Counted from the first letter of the stretch, positions 23,532 through 36,470 are shown. The stretch: 64,000 bases of DNA from Kudoa neothunni (GCA_964304625.1 OZ199839.1:2356001-2420000), one strand, 5' to 3'. Numbers and translations: made by a program. The notes: a model not told the origin generated them from the letters alone.

Positions 23532-25959
23532 TCAATCTGAAGTCTTTAATTTATTTTTTAGATCAAAGCAATAAACTAATCAGAACTTCTTGCTTCTACT
23601 TTTATTTCAAAATATTTTTAGATCAAAAAGGTATTATATCAATGAAGTTGATATATTTTGTTTTTTTAGTTTTAATTTATAAAATAATGTGGTTTTTTCT
23701 AACTGTTAGATTTTTTTATAATTATAAATTTTTGAGATCCTCGCGGTGACATCAAATATTAAATTTTAATTTATAAAAAATATTAATGGATGAATAATAA
23801 ACATTAAATTGAATATTTTATAATACAAAGAAAAAGCAAAATTCATATTTAATATTAAGAACCACGCTTGCGCCAAAATTATAAAATATTTGACCATTAA
23901 TTTAGTAAATGCTGTTTACTAAATAATAATTATTAGTCATTAATTTATTAAAAACATCTATCATTGAGCATAGAATTAAATATATTGCAGAAAATATTGA
24001 TAATTTCAAACATGAGATTATCTTGTATCTTTTAGAATTAAAAAATCGATATTTTCACAGTAATAATTCGAAGAGCTATTAAAAATTAACTCCTTAAAAA
24101 TAATTATTGAACGTTTTGAACCTATTTTTTCATTATGATCTTAAAAGTTTTAGATGTATTTTTATTATCATTCTAGTGTGTGTTTCACATGATAACTTGG
24201 TAAATTTGCAGTTTGAAAAGATTATTTTTATATCATTTTAAAATCTTCTGAAAAAATTTAACTATTAATTGGAAGGAATAATTAAATTATTTTTGGTAAG
24301 TGAATTTTAGGACTTTCCTAAACATTTTGCAATGTTATTTTTTTCAATTTGGCTTTATAAACTTTTTTAACTACGTTACTAGGATTTTATTAACTATATC
24401 TTTTAGGATCTGTATCGGCGTCCACTTTATTACTGGGAGTTTATCGTTCGTGATAATAATATTTAAACTTTTAATTATCCGTGAGTCTCTGGATTTAGTA
24501 ACTTCATATTTCTTACAAAATAATATATTATATTTAAAATTCGTCGATTCTTGTGCATTGGGATAATATTAACAACTGGCAACGTAGAAATAATCGAGCG
24601 CCTCTATTATTCCCGCTTTAATTAATCACATTCATCGCGAATCTAAGAATCTAAACGAGAAAAAAGTTCGGCTGAACAGGAAATTACGTATCGACTCTGT
24701 AATCCAAATACGACAAATCAGAACAAAAAGACGGAAATAAAAATGGAAAAATTGAAGGAGATATACTCGAATTATAGTTCCTATTATGGTGCACTTTATT
24801 TGGAAGCTATATCTAAAACGTATAAATGTAAATTAAAAAAAATAATAGGTAGTTTTCGTTTGTTTATCAATAAAAAATTATGAGTTTGTATTTTTTTGTA
24901 TTTCACGCACGCGCATGCAAATTTTCTCTATTCGAAAATGATGAGTGTAGGTAACTTTTATTTTCCACTGCCGTATCAACTATAGGTTTGTGTTATTATG
25001 TTTTTTTACAATTCGAACACAGTCGAGACGTTCTATAGCTTTCTTGTTTGCGCAAGTCGGGATGGCCGGGTAAACAGTCACGTGTTATTCTAAGGGGTAC
25101 ATTAATTCACGTGGAAAAATTATTTATATACTCATTTAACTCGAGCTAAAAAGTTTTTATTATTTTTTAAGAATTTAAATTGAAGTTGCTACATTTTCTG
25201 TAAATGCAACAATGTTTTTCAAAGGTCGATATTATGATTAAGATTTCCGTTTATTATTTTAATTGGATGGTCGGTTAAATCATTAAGATTATTTTTATTC
25301 TTTAAAGTTTTTATAGTTAAATAATCCCATTATAAAACGAAGCCAGGTAACTCTATAAAAATAAAATTTTATTGTACATAACACGATCGTCAAAATAATG
25401 ATGTTATAGACAAATTATGAGTCCATTGTTCAGCCGGCGGTTACATTCAGGGATTAATATTTTTTTTAATTTTTCAATATTTTTTAAAATTACCCAAATC
25501 CCGGGAAAATTCAGGGTATTGATGCTAGTTAATTGTTAATTAGTGTCTACTTCACTTAACCATTTTGAAATAATTTTTCAACATTAATAGATATATTTTA
25601 AAACATATTCTTTAGTAATCTTAATATTTAATCTAAAAAAGTGAATTCATTCAACTATTCATGAAAAGTCTATGAATTGTAATAAATATAAAATGCTTTG
25701 ATCATCAATAAAAATATAAAACAACATTTATAAGCATCCATCACACCGCATATTATTTATGATACTATTTTCGATTTTTTAATACTTTTGTATTAACTAC
25801 AGTAGATTACAACGATTGACAACATAGATTTCTCTCAGTGTACTCAATTAAAGAAATACCTACACATCAAATTGCAAAAAATCACATGAATAAATGAAAG
25901 ACCGAATAAACTAGATTAATGTAAATGCGAAATTATAATTTCGACAGAACTAAACGATA
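23532..25959. other. Intergenic, between gene 2 and the 8-cysteine gene B
   Basis: AT-rich sequence. An 88-codon open frame at 24300-24566 is rich in Phe, Leu and Ile as expected from random AT-rich DNA, and I do not support it. A slightly GC-richer stretch at about 24600-25080 shows no coding or repeat structure that I can name. Confidence 0.45.
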
Positions 25960-27001
25960 CTATGTAATGTAATTAGGTGAAGTGTCGATCGCCAGAACCA
26001 GCCCACGGAGTGTTAGGAGCCTAAGTTGAAGATTCAACCAATGCTTGTTGGTTATCAACGCCACTAAGATAAACTTAATCCATATATGTAAATAATCTAA
26101 ATTATAAAACTTTTCGTCCCCAAAATAAAGATATTTCAAGAAATCAATAGCGCAGATGTGATCGTCGACACAGTAGAGAGTATAATCATTTTCCTTGTTT
26201 TGTTTCGCATAATGATAACCGACTCTTACCGCTTCACCATAACACTAAACACCTAAATGTGCATTAAAATTATATCAAAAAGTTACTTCTGATCTCTGTT
26301 GGGGGGTACGGGACTTCTGGTTGCAGTGAATCAACATCATAGTTCTCGCAACATTATAATAACTTAGAAGACCAAAAGTTTTTCCAAATATCTAAATTTA
26401 TCATAAACACAAATTTAAAAGAAATCTGTTACGGCACACTCAGCACACTTAAACTCCTGTTCAGTTAAAATGACTAAAAATAAACAACATTAAATTAGAG
26501 CACATTGGCGGATCATAAACTTTTAATTTTAACTAAACACGCATTTATTATCATTCGTTAAATAAAATAAATGAGGTTATAAAATAAATTTACTTGAGTT
26601 ATTGACACAGTTAGGATTAATCTCACAATAATCACTGTGAATCACAATATCTTCCACTAGGAAACCAATCATCAATTTAATTATGGAAGCATTAATGTCC
26701 TAAGCAATTTCATTGATTCCATCATGTTTAATAAACATTACATCTAATCCAATAATTTTTTTATTTCTTAACATGTAATTTAGTGTGCGGTTTATCAGTG
26801 CAATTTTGGATTCTTCATTAGGGCGAACGTGAGTTGAAGTTTGAAGCTAAAATTGTTCATCATTATACACCATGCACATAACTTACCAAAGAAACTGAAA
26901 GTGTTTCACTCAGGTTAAGATTTGAGTAAATAGTCCCTATTGCACCTTACTAAATTTTTATCAGAAGTAAAGATACAGAAAAAGACAAATAGTGCTATCA
27001 T
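25960..27001 (-). CDS. Secreted 8-cysteine protein, copy B
   Basis: Complete spliced model with exons 26951-27001, 26742-26846, 26594-26699, 26433-26473, 26287-26391 and 25960-26244. They total 693 nt, 230 residues plus stop, in one frame with GT-AG introns. Exon 1 is a clean signal peptide, MIALFVFFCIFTSDKNL. The mature chain has eight cysteines in the order seen in copy A (YC-x5-C, KCAEC, HC, C, YC, IC), and shares motifs such as LTxQE, NVA-x-T and HC/QC. The exons of 105, 106, 41 and 105 nt are identical in length to those of copy A, which shows common descent. The last exon is 285 nt against 159 in copy A, adding about 42 hydrophobic and basic residues at the C-terminus (from about HIWIKFILVALI). 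These could reflect loss of the ancestral stop. The family is not recognised; secretion is inferred from the signal peptide and paired cysteines. Confidence 0.82.
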
Positions 27002-28285
27002 TTCAATCAAATTTTCTACTGCTACTGTAGAGTCACAACTCTACAGTATTTATAGTTAGTTATCTCAATTTTATACTTGATAATAATTTTGTATCGATAC
27101 TTTAATCGAAATAATAGAGGGAATTAATTTAGAGGTCATTGGAATACCTTAAATCGCGATTTCTATGTCAAACTATGTTATACATGCGATCCGAATGATT
27201 ATGATAAATTTAAAAATAAGAACTAATAAATATATGGCCTACCATATATGAAATATTATTTTTTTGATTACATATATATCTACCAGTTGAAAATATGAAT
27301 ATCACATTTACAATAAAGTGATTAAGTCAACTCATATTAATATTTATTAGCCTTAATTAAGGAAGGGATTCCATTGGTTATATTTAATAGTAGATATATT
27401 AAAATTATTGAATATTATTTCCTGTCAGTAATAAATAAATAAAATTTTAAAACAACAGTAAAAAATATCTTTATAAGTTTATATATTTTAAAATGATATA
27501 TTTTAATTAGAAACTGTGTTTATTTTAGAAAAGAGAATTAGTAATTAATGAGCTACTGCGAAGCAACTATTTATATAAAGTGAATATATATATAATATTG
27601 TATCTTAAATTATTATTATTATAATAATTTACACTCCCGATATTTTTATTGCATAAGAATATTATTCATTATATTCCCAAGTATTAACTATAAAATTTTT
27701 AAAATATTAAATACTAAGAGAACAGTTCGTAAAAATTATCATATTAATTTTAAGAGTCGTCATATTTTTATTCCGTTTTTATACAAAAATTATGGTTGAT
27801 TATATGTATAATAAAGTTATCAAAAAGGTTTTAAATAGAATGAACTACGTGACTAATTTCATCTTTATAGTATTTATTATGCAATATAATTATTTTTTAA
27901 AATTAAATTACATAAAAACTCTTGTTATTCAAATTAATTAAATTTTAATAATTAAATATTGTTAATTAAAATAAATTGTTTTTCATAATATATTATATGT
28001 GCAAAATTCGTTTAAACAATATAAATGTTAATAAACCTTAATTTGAATTTATATATAATTTAGTTGTGACTCTGCTCGTTTTTTTGTACCATTAAGTATA
28101 TTGGGAATAAAAAAAAAATTCAATCTTAATTTCGTATTGGATGACGTGATGATTGATTTCATGGAGCAGATATGATTTAAACTGTTAATGATTTGAATAC
28201 CATTTAATTTTAAAGATTATTCATATATCAATACGATTCTATTTACTGGTTTTATTGTTTTATACGTCAATAATGAATGAATGAA

Positions 28286-28318
<33 letters not shown>

Positions 28319-29055
28319 CTTTGGTTTCAATAATTCAACACTAAATTAGATGATAGTAAACGAGTTACTATTGGCTATGGACAACATTATTCTATTTATT
28401 CAATGTTAGTTATTGCTCGAGTATTAACACTTTATAAATATAAACTCTTTTTATATTTTAATGAGTATAAACTATTTTTATTTGAATTTTATATTTTATA
28501 GTAATGAGCACAGTTTCTTTACTTAGACCATCTAAAACCTTACAAAATTATCCTAGAACAATTAAATTATTTAAGTCGATTACTTATTTTATGAGGAATA
28601 ATTTGATCACACATTTACCACATAATATACTAGTAGGGGATCTGTTATCGGGTGGTTACACATATTAGGCACGTGTGGTTGTTAGTATACTAATCCTCGA
28701 ATATCTCAGAAGAAAAAACATTCCGCGGATACCTGAAGATGGCCTCTATCTATGTCTACACATATTTTTTTAAATTGTAAAAATCATTAAAATTAAGTCT
28801 AATAATTTCTTCATTCAGGTTCTATTTTACATTTTAATGTATAATATGTTTTATAACAATAAATGAATGAAACTTTTTAAGATGTTTGTATACACAAGTG
28901 AGACGAGAAAGGATAATTATTCTGGTATATACCTTGAATAGTATGAAAAAGTAAAGAAAAGAATTTTTATTATTTTCTCATATTTCGCATTTCGTGCTCG
29001 TTATCTCGAAAAGGTAATGTTATGTAATATTTTCAAAATCCATAAATATATCAAG
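27002..29055. other. Intergenic, upstream of gene B
   Basis: Extremely AT-rich DNA with a TA microsatellite near 28287-28317. No exon, RNA gene or paired repeat recognised. Confidence 0.5.
28287..28317. repeat. (TA)n microsatellite
   Basis: About 15 uninterrupted TA units. Similar TA tracts occur near 31334-31362, 47869-47889, 49104-49136 and 56247-56265. Confidence 0.95.
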
Positions 29056-29353
29056 TACAGTCGAACTTCGATTATCCAGAAGAAATTGTAAATTTTATTT
29101 GGATTTTATTTACACTAGATGCCGATAAATGTTTGATTATCGGGAAACCGGAAGAACTATTTAATCAGATTTCCGCATAAAAGTAGCGCCCATCACCGTA
29201 CGACATATACATTGTAGCTTATGAAACAATACAACATTTAAAACAAAAATATTTCTAGGTTATTCATTAATAAATTTTCCTTTTAAAACATTAGTTAAAC
29301 ATTCAGTTCTTATATAAATTCGTACAATATCTGAACACATGCTTGTATGTATA

Positions 29354-31329
29354 TTAACCCATTCAGGTTCTAATTTTGTATTTTTGTAAGATTACAATAT
29401 TAGGTAAAACTAACAATATTATTATTGATTTTAAAAATACTATTTTAAAATTTCATCTCCTTACAAAGATACGTAGGTTTTTGCAATGTTGCGAAAACGC
29501 AACGAAAAACTTAAGTGGTATATAAATTTGTGTGTCACGTGACAAATGAAATTAACAAAAACATTGAATTTTAAACAATAATTTAGTAATACCTATGTGA
29601 CATATTATCGAAAAATTTATATTTTTTTGTTTTCTATATTTTTTAATGATATGGGTTGTAGTACGTTTGAGTGTCACTCGGTCTTCTTAGCCCAGATTAG
29701 CGATAAAAAATTATTTTTAGTTCATATTTCAACAATATTTCCTTACTAGTAACAAAACCTCTAACTAATCCCTTATTTTGCCATGTGAGATTAAATTTTA
29801 CACCTTTAACCCATTTAACTTACAATTTTGTAGTTTTTACATATCTGGTATTAGACTTAATAACGATTATAATAATCATCTAAAAAAATAATCGAAAAAA
29901 ATTAAATTATAAAAGAGTATATTCGAGAAGTATTTAGATTCCAAAAATGCAATGAAAAACTTTCCTTGTATGGGAATAAGATTACAACGCACATAAATAA
30001 TATTTGTCAAATACATGAGAAAAAAAAGTTATCTACAAACAAAATTATAATTTTAATCATTAACTTGTGGAACAGCCCCGAGCACTTTATATGAATATGA
30101 TTTCCACAACTTTTACAAATATGGACAGTAATGTTTTTACATACCACACACCTACGTCTTATTTTGTGAGGATGAGACACCAATGTTGGTTTATTACATA
30201 GATTTGCGTTCTGCAATTTACCCAACAGAGACTTTCGGCCAATGCTGGTTTTTGTGGATGTTACCAAGTCAGTCACTATATTCCTGACATGTTTCAACAA
30301 GTCAATTTGTGTGTTATTTACAATATTATAAATCCTCCATGAATTTACTACTGCCATTGATATCATATTCGTAAAAATGGGCCAATACCATTTTTTTCCT
30401 TTTATGTTAATTCTATAACAAGAAATTAAATTATCGGCAATATCTACTCCACCCATAAACTTATTATATGCACATATCATAAATGGCTGACAAATAGTAA
30501 TTTCTTTTTTCTTCGACCTACAGTATCTTTTGATGCTTTGGAGAGGGTGAGCGGTGTAGCAATTACTCAATGCGATAACAGGTTTTGTATCATTCCATTG
30601 AATGCAATGAATACCTTGTTGATCATCAGAAAACATCTCAAATTCTCCCCTTGGTTTTTTTGTCATTACTTGTTGGGGAGTAACAGGGCAATTTGATATT
30701 CTGTTTGATCTTAACGTTCCAGTAGTCTTGATATTTCTTCTTTTGAGCTCTTGTAATAATTTATGAGAAGTAAAAAAATTATCGAAGAACATATTGAGAC
30801 CTTTTTCATTTTTTGCTTCATCCGCAAAAGAGATTACGGAACTACCACCCAAACCATATTTTTTATCATAATTTGCTGACTTTCCACTATACACATCCAA
30901 ACTATACATGTAACCGAAGGATGATGACATAACCCACTGCTTGAAGCTGAATCTAATTGGTTTATTTTTCATAAACATTTTAGCGGAATGCCTACCAGTA
31001 TAAGGTACCATCTGTTCATTCACAGATGTATATTTTTCAAATATTCCAAATTTTTTGAAATTTTTGTTAAATTCTTAAATTAAAGGGCGTACCTTGAAAA
31101 ATCTACCGGTAATGTCAATATTTGAATTACTAAAATGAATGAATTTTTTTAGATTTGAAGCGTTTGTACGCCACCGAACTTTTAACAAGTTCAACACTAA
31201 TGTCTGGAGAAGGTTCCCAACACATAGACTGGCGTGCTAATCTATGACAACCAGACAAAATCAAAATTCCAATAAAAGATTTCATTTAAATAATCGTAAC
31301 ATGAGAGTTATGGTTGTTATTCTGGCTCG

Positions 31330-31366
<37 letters not shown>

Positions 31367-32213
31367 TTGTTTCACGATGCGTGTAAATAAATTTTCATTA
31401 AATAACTCCAAAAAAGTTCCATAAGAATTTAAGTTCCTTTCAAGTATTGATGAAAAATTATCCATGTTCCGATTGATCAATATAGTCTCATTCTGACATA
31501 AAAATTTTGACTTTTCTTGAGTAGAATCGACATTAGTTTAATCAGTCCATATCAAGGTATTATCGTTTACGAAGGATTCAAGAGCCTCAGAAAATACTTC
31601 AATTTCTCCACACGTCTCAGGAATTAAATTGATGTCATATATGCCATTAAAATTGGATTCAAAATTATCCTCGGTATCTGTAAGAGCGTCGACTTTTTCA
31701 GGAGGTAATAACACAAAATCAATCGACTCTAGATTTTCGTTATCTTCATACTCTTTGATTGCATCAAAAAGATTCATGTACGATTTGGCTCTATTATACA
31801 GTGATATTTAAAACAGTGAGCACAATTACCCCGTTCGGGGTTTTCATTGCGTTTTCGCAACACGTGTTTTTTACAAATAAATATTTCTTCATTACTCCTT
31901 TGATGCATTCATTATCATATATAGGTATTGAATGAAAAATGGCAGTTGATATGTTTTTTACTAAGATTTTCATGACCTGTGTTAGGCGAAACTCTAGTTG
32001 GTGTTCGTCTAGTTGGAATTTCAAAAATAGCACATAAAATCATATTTTTTCAACCTTAAAATATGAATTAACTCCAATAGTATTTGTTTCCATAAATTAT
32101 TATGTTTGGGTATTTAAAATAACAGAATACATTTAAAATAATAATTTTATATGTTGTTATATAATCAGATACATTTTGTTGCGAAAATGCAACGAAAACC
32201 CTGAATGGGTTAA
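29354..32213 (-). mobile_element. piggyBac-type transposon, nearly full length but inactive
   Basis: TTAACCCATTCAGG at 29354 and its inverted copy cctgaatgggttaa ending at 32213 bound 2860 bp; both ends carry a gcgaaaacgcaacg-like block further in. On the minus strand, 31538-31777 encodes an acidic N-terminus (MNLFDAIKEYEDNENLES). From about 31060 down to 30007 the catalytic and C-terminal regions are open: VNEQMVPYTGRHSAKMF, FFDNFFTS (second Asp), MGGVDIADNLISCYRI (third Asp), and a cysteine-rich end (RRRCVVCKNITVHICKSCG) like the piggyBac CRD. Where family members have VDEQ, this copy has VNEQ, so the first catalytic aspartate is asparagine. The N-terminal and catalytic parts are in different frames with a disrupted stretch between. 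It looks comparatively young but catalytically dead. Confidence 0.88.
31334..31362. repeat. (TA)n microsatellite inside the transposon
   Basis: About 14 TA units in the disrupted part of the piggyBac transposase. Expansion or replication error here may be part of the decay. Confidence 0.9.
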
Positions 32214-32518
32214 GTAAAAATTAATTACTAAGTATTTAAAAAAATATGTTACTCTTCTGTAGACGTGTAAAAACTGCCATAATTACGTACTGTTTTTCCT
32301 TTAAATCTTTTTATTCTTAGTTAGTAGGTATGTCAACATTTTTAATTTAAGTAAGAGAAATTAAAATATTTTATTTAATATATTTTAAAAATTTGTTATT
32401 AATCGTATAGAGAATCCTTTAAGTAGATATTTTTAAAAAACGCACGTGCAAAAGACATTGTTTATGTTTGATTAACCGGAACCTAGCTATTCGGAAAGAA
32501 AGTCGAGGTTTGACTGTA

Positions 32519-33400
32519 TATCTCTTCCATTGTGGACTGGAATATATTAAATATACAAATTCATTCTTTATTCGTTTAAATTGGAGATATTTAAATCCTT
32601 ATTTATGATAAAATGGTCTTAATTAAATTTTATAATTTTTACAAATTTCGAATAAATATAAATTTTAATATAATTATGGTTAATAGGCATAATATAAAAA
32701 CACAGTCAGGCATCCTTATTGCGCAGATGGATATAGAGCACTTTTTTTAAAATATCATTATTTCCTATTTTTTTAATATCAATTTTCATATTTTATGGGT
32801 TAACCTATTGATATTATGCGATTTGAAATTTTAATCGAGACAAAGTTTATGTTATAACACGAACATGGATATAACACACCTAATTTCTATATCACGCAAA
32901 AATCCGCTCCCTAGATTACAATATTTCATGGATATAATATACATTTTCAATATTTGCATTTTGCTTTATGTGCTTTATTTTACGTAATTTATCTTGTGTA
33001 TTGAAAATTATCGTGAGTCATCTCAATAGCGGACAGATAATGTTGCAATGATAGTGATTGAGTTTATCATTTCAAAAATTCAGTGCCAACTAAACAATGA
33101 ATCACTGTAAAAACTAAAACTATGGCTCAGCAAGAATGATAAGATTGGGGAATTTATACCTACTTCGATGGATTTTATTCGCTAGAAATCAAAAATTTAC
33201 GTAGAGTTTAAATGAAATTCTAGAGATCTCCTGCTTGGATTCGATTTAATTATATAATGAAACAATATTGATTCATTTAAAATTAGTGACAATAGTCGAA
33301 ATATCCGATTCTCAAATTAAGCATATATAAAATCTGAGAAGGTGCCATTGAGGATGATTCTTTTGCAATTAAATATGAATGTATTTTTTAGGATTTTTTT
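32519..33400. other. Intergenic, nothing recognised
   Basis: AT-rich DNA without supported exons or paired repeats. Confidence 0.45.
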
Positions 33401-33404
33401 TGTT

Positions 33405-33950
33405 TACCTTGTAAAACCCCTGGCGCAATTTATTAGGTTGTGGACTTCTGGCTGGTCTTACCTCTTCCATTGACGCTTTAGGCACCGCAGGACGTAACAT
33501 GAAACCCCACCCCTTATCTTTATGCGGTAGAGAGGGACTTTAACCCACTAAACGTCCTCGTCTCAGAGCGACCACAACCCCAAACCCAATCCCTTTAAGG
33601 ACGTTGTCTCTGTGAGGGGTGCAAATTACATGCCTTTCGATGGGTTCCTGAGATTCAAACTCCTATTCACGCAAATTTGGCTGCTAATGCATTCCACTCC
33701 ACAGCGAGCGTACACATTAACCACAGCTCCCAAATATGGGATAGAGACCCACCGACACGGAAGCAGTAATCTGACCAACGGCGGATTCGAATCCATTACC
33801 TCATGGTTCTGAGCCAGAGTGTCACACAGACGTGCAATGTGTCCTCAGCTATCAATAACTTGATCGTCAAATTCACTTCCAAATGAGGTATATTCGTCAC
33901 AGGCACGTGGCGCCAGGGTGAGCAGTTCCTACCCCGCGAGTACAAGACAA
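33405..33950 (-). mobile_element. Probable tRNA-derived SINE
   Basis: A sharply GC-richer block in AT-rich surroundings. Read on the minus strand from about 33836, it shows tggctcagaacc (like a tRNA A box) followed about 20 bases later by ggattcgaatcc (close to the B-box consensus GGTTCGAATCC). It then runs about 400 bp with alternating C- and G-rich segments. This is the layout of a pol III promoted, tRNA-headed SINE. I did not find a second copy in the window or a clean target duplication, so the boundaries and the call are tentative. The open frame at 33612-33812 is not supported. Confidence 0.45.
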
Positions 33951-34443
33951 CAAAAAATTTTTTTATAAAAATAGTTTTTATTTAATTTAATATTGTTATA
34001 TTAATTATTATTATTATTATTGTTATTATTTTGCATAAAATAATAAAAAGTATGATAATTTTTTGAAAGAATAAACAAAAACTAGCGCTGCCACTAGGCC
34101 ACCCTATTTATTCTACAGGCGCATCCAACAAATAAACTAATACATGACGTGAGCAGCGGTTTTATGGGCCAACAATACCTTGAACTCTTGAAAAATAGAT
34201 CAAACATCTTAACTGAGAGTTGTGATGATGATGAAAACGATTTAATTGACGACAATAATTAGAAAACGCGTTTAAAATTATAATATTTGTTTTTTTAATG
34301 ATATGATTGTATTTTCCTTTTGACCTTGGGGGTTTTCACCGAATCTTTGGATTTTTAAGAGTTCAACCTTGGGTTATTTCCGAGGTTGAACTCATTGGAC
34401 GCCCTTTTTCTAAACGTCATGTCCGTTTGCGCCCTTTTAATTT

Positions 34444-34700
34444 TTAACCCTTAACGGCTAACCACTGGATTCGCGCGTCCACCTCCCTATTATTTTGTTG
34501 TAAAACCTGTTATAATTTGTGTAATTTCGCCAAACCATTATCTTATTTTATTATGTCGGTCAGTAGATAATGCTTTTTTAAAAATTTAGATGAAATTCTG
34601 ACGAATATACACAAAATATAACATGCATAATAACAAAATTTATAAACAAAATAATATAAAGATGGGCGCATGGAACTGAAGGTTATCCTTTAAGGGTTAA
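34444..34700. mobile_element. TTAA-flanked MITE (piggyBac-type)
   Basis: TTAACCCTTAACGGCTAACC at 34444 faces an inverted ggttatcctttaagggttaa ending at 34700. The 257-bp unit has no coding capacity. The TTAA target and TTAACCC start match the piggyBac elements elsewhere in the window, but its internal sequence does not clearly derive from any of them. Confidence 0.8.
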
Positions 34701-34857
34701 TCAAAGTAACCCCTGCTTAAAAGTTGTTTATCGATTTAATTTTTTAGAATCTAATTCATTTAATTATTTTTCGTACCTAAGAGCGATGCGATGGACAAAA
34801 AATAGTTAAAATATGGCAATAGCTATTCTCATGGATCCATTTAATTCCTTCTTGGGA

Positions 34858-36470
34858 CTGGTTATTCTCATGGAAACGAATAACTTCTCCGTTATAGAAG
34901 ATATTCCAAACCAAACTTCATATTTGAACTGAGCTATTTTTAATCCAATTTATTATGTAAAAATTATTTGAAATTTAATGAATAAAAATTCAACACTTTG
35001 TCTACCCTATTTACACTGTTCACCAGTAGTACGCTCACTTTTTTGAGTCTAATATTATTAACATAAACATTATAATTGAAATGATATGTAAACATTTCTA
35101 ATGGTGGTTTGAAACCCATATTTTAGTTTATTACGTCTAAACTCACGCAGTTTAACTTAGAATAAGTCATCTGCAACCATTTACGAAACATGTACTTTTC
35201 CATCTGAATATTTTTTAATATAAATTTAATAAAATTGCCGTTAATTAATGGATATTAATTGGATTCAAAGTATTTTATGTCTATGTAAACCACTTTTCTT
35301 ATGTGTCTATATGATTGCTCAATAATTTCAGAGAATTTTCGTTGTTTTTTTCTTACAAATGTATTTACTTTAATCAGAAGTATGAGAAAGATTTTCATGG
35401 CGCCTATTCATGAATACAGAACCCATAAATACAAGAACCTATGAGTTTAAATTTAGGAGTAATCCTATACTTCTTAATTTAAACTCATTTATCAATTTTT
35501 AACAAGCAGGTTGATTCTGAATTTTCTGCATAAATTCCTCTGGTAATGTCTCAATTGGTGAATTAATTAGATGAAAATTATATAATGGTGATTTTTGGGG
35601 TACCTTTGCTTTTACTTAAGTAAAGCGAGCCAACGAAGAAATGCAGTAAGTATTATAATAAATAATGTTGGAGTTAAAATAACGGTTTATTTGTCCTTGA
35701 GTATTTTGAATTGTTCTGAAAAATTTAATTTTAAGATCGCAAACATTTGTATTCTGATGCTGAGGAATGTGTAATTGTAATAGTTCAGAAAAATCAATTC
35801 TCACCCCAATGATAAATTGATCAACGTATCCACTAGCCATGGTTGTTTAGATGTGCGCTCAAAATAATTTCTCAAAAATAACCTCATTCGAAATTTTAAC
35901 AATAAAATAATATACCTTAATAAAAAGTATAGGTTTGAGCAAATCAATTTAATTGCGCTTCGAAGGAAGCAATAATAACACCACTTTTAAGACTATATCC
36001 ATGCAATTGGTATTTTATATCTTACGAAATTTTAAATTTCTCTTCTCCAACTGAATATAATACATAAACACGTTATACAGAGTTCAGTTATTTCAAAGTT
36101 CTTTAAAAACTTAGAAATAGTCTGACGAAATAAAACGGCCCATAATCAAGTAGGATTCACGTGCGTATTCGCACATGGTGAGTGACACAAGAATGCACGA
36201 ACAGAACAGTTTCTACTTATTAGTAAATGTTTTTAATTTTCATTCAAACTAAAATATTTATATTACATAATATTCGGCTCAATTAACGTGAGTATACTAC
36301 TAGTGAACAATGTAAATAGGGCAGACAAAGTGTTAAATTTTTATTCTTTAAATCTCAAATAATTTTTACATAATAAATTGGATTAAAAATAGCTCAATTC
36401 AAATATGAAGTTTGATTTGGAATATCTTCTATAACGGAGGAGTTATTTGTTTCCATGAGAATAGCCACTG
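34858..36470. repeat. Second foldback element with arms of about 185 bp
   Basis: 34858-35040 and 36288-36470 are inverted copies of each other at high identity: ggttattctcatggaaac on the left matches gtttccatgagaatagcc on the right, and cactttgtctaccctattta matches taaatagggcagacaaagtg. The 1.25 kb between them is AT-rich. A 74-codon minus-strand open frame at 35616-35840 (MASGYVDQFIIGVRID...) lies inside; I do not recognise it and do not call it a gene. The element type is unassigned. Confidence 0.75.

Larger units (their letters stand above)
29056..32518. mobile_element. pogo/Tigger-type TIR element split by a piggyBac insertion
   Basis: TA-cagtcgaacttcgatta at 29056 pairs with the inverted ...aagtcgaggtttgactg-TA ending at 32518. 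These ends have the CAGTC...CTCG form of pogo/Tigger transposons with TA target sites. Once the nested piggyBac copy at 29354-32213 is removed, only about 600 bp remain and no transposase is visible, so this is a MITE-like derivative. Two others of the same type lie at 42104-42342 and 51230-52280. Confidence 0.75.

Noticed and set aside
24300-24566. 88-codon hydrophobic open frame as a possible membrane protein
   Set aside because: Rich in Phe, Ile and Leu as expected from T-rich DNA; no acceptor, paralog or tail features.
28287-28317. TA tracts as promoter or CRISPR-like arrays
   Set aside because: They are simple microsatellites; no spacer-repeat structure occurs anywhere in the window.
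35616-35840. 74-codon minus-strand frame as a gene
   Set aside because: Lies within a foldback element, has no recognised family and no supporting context.
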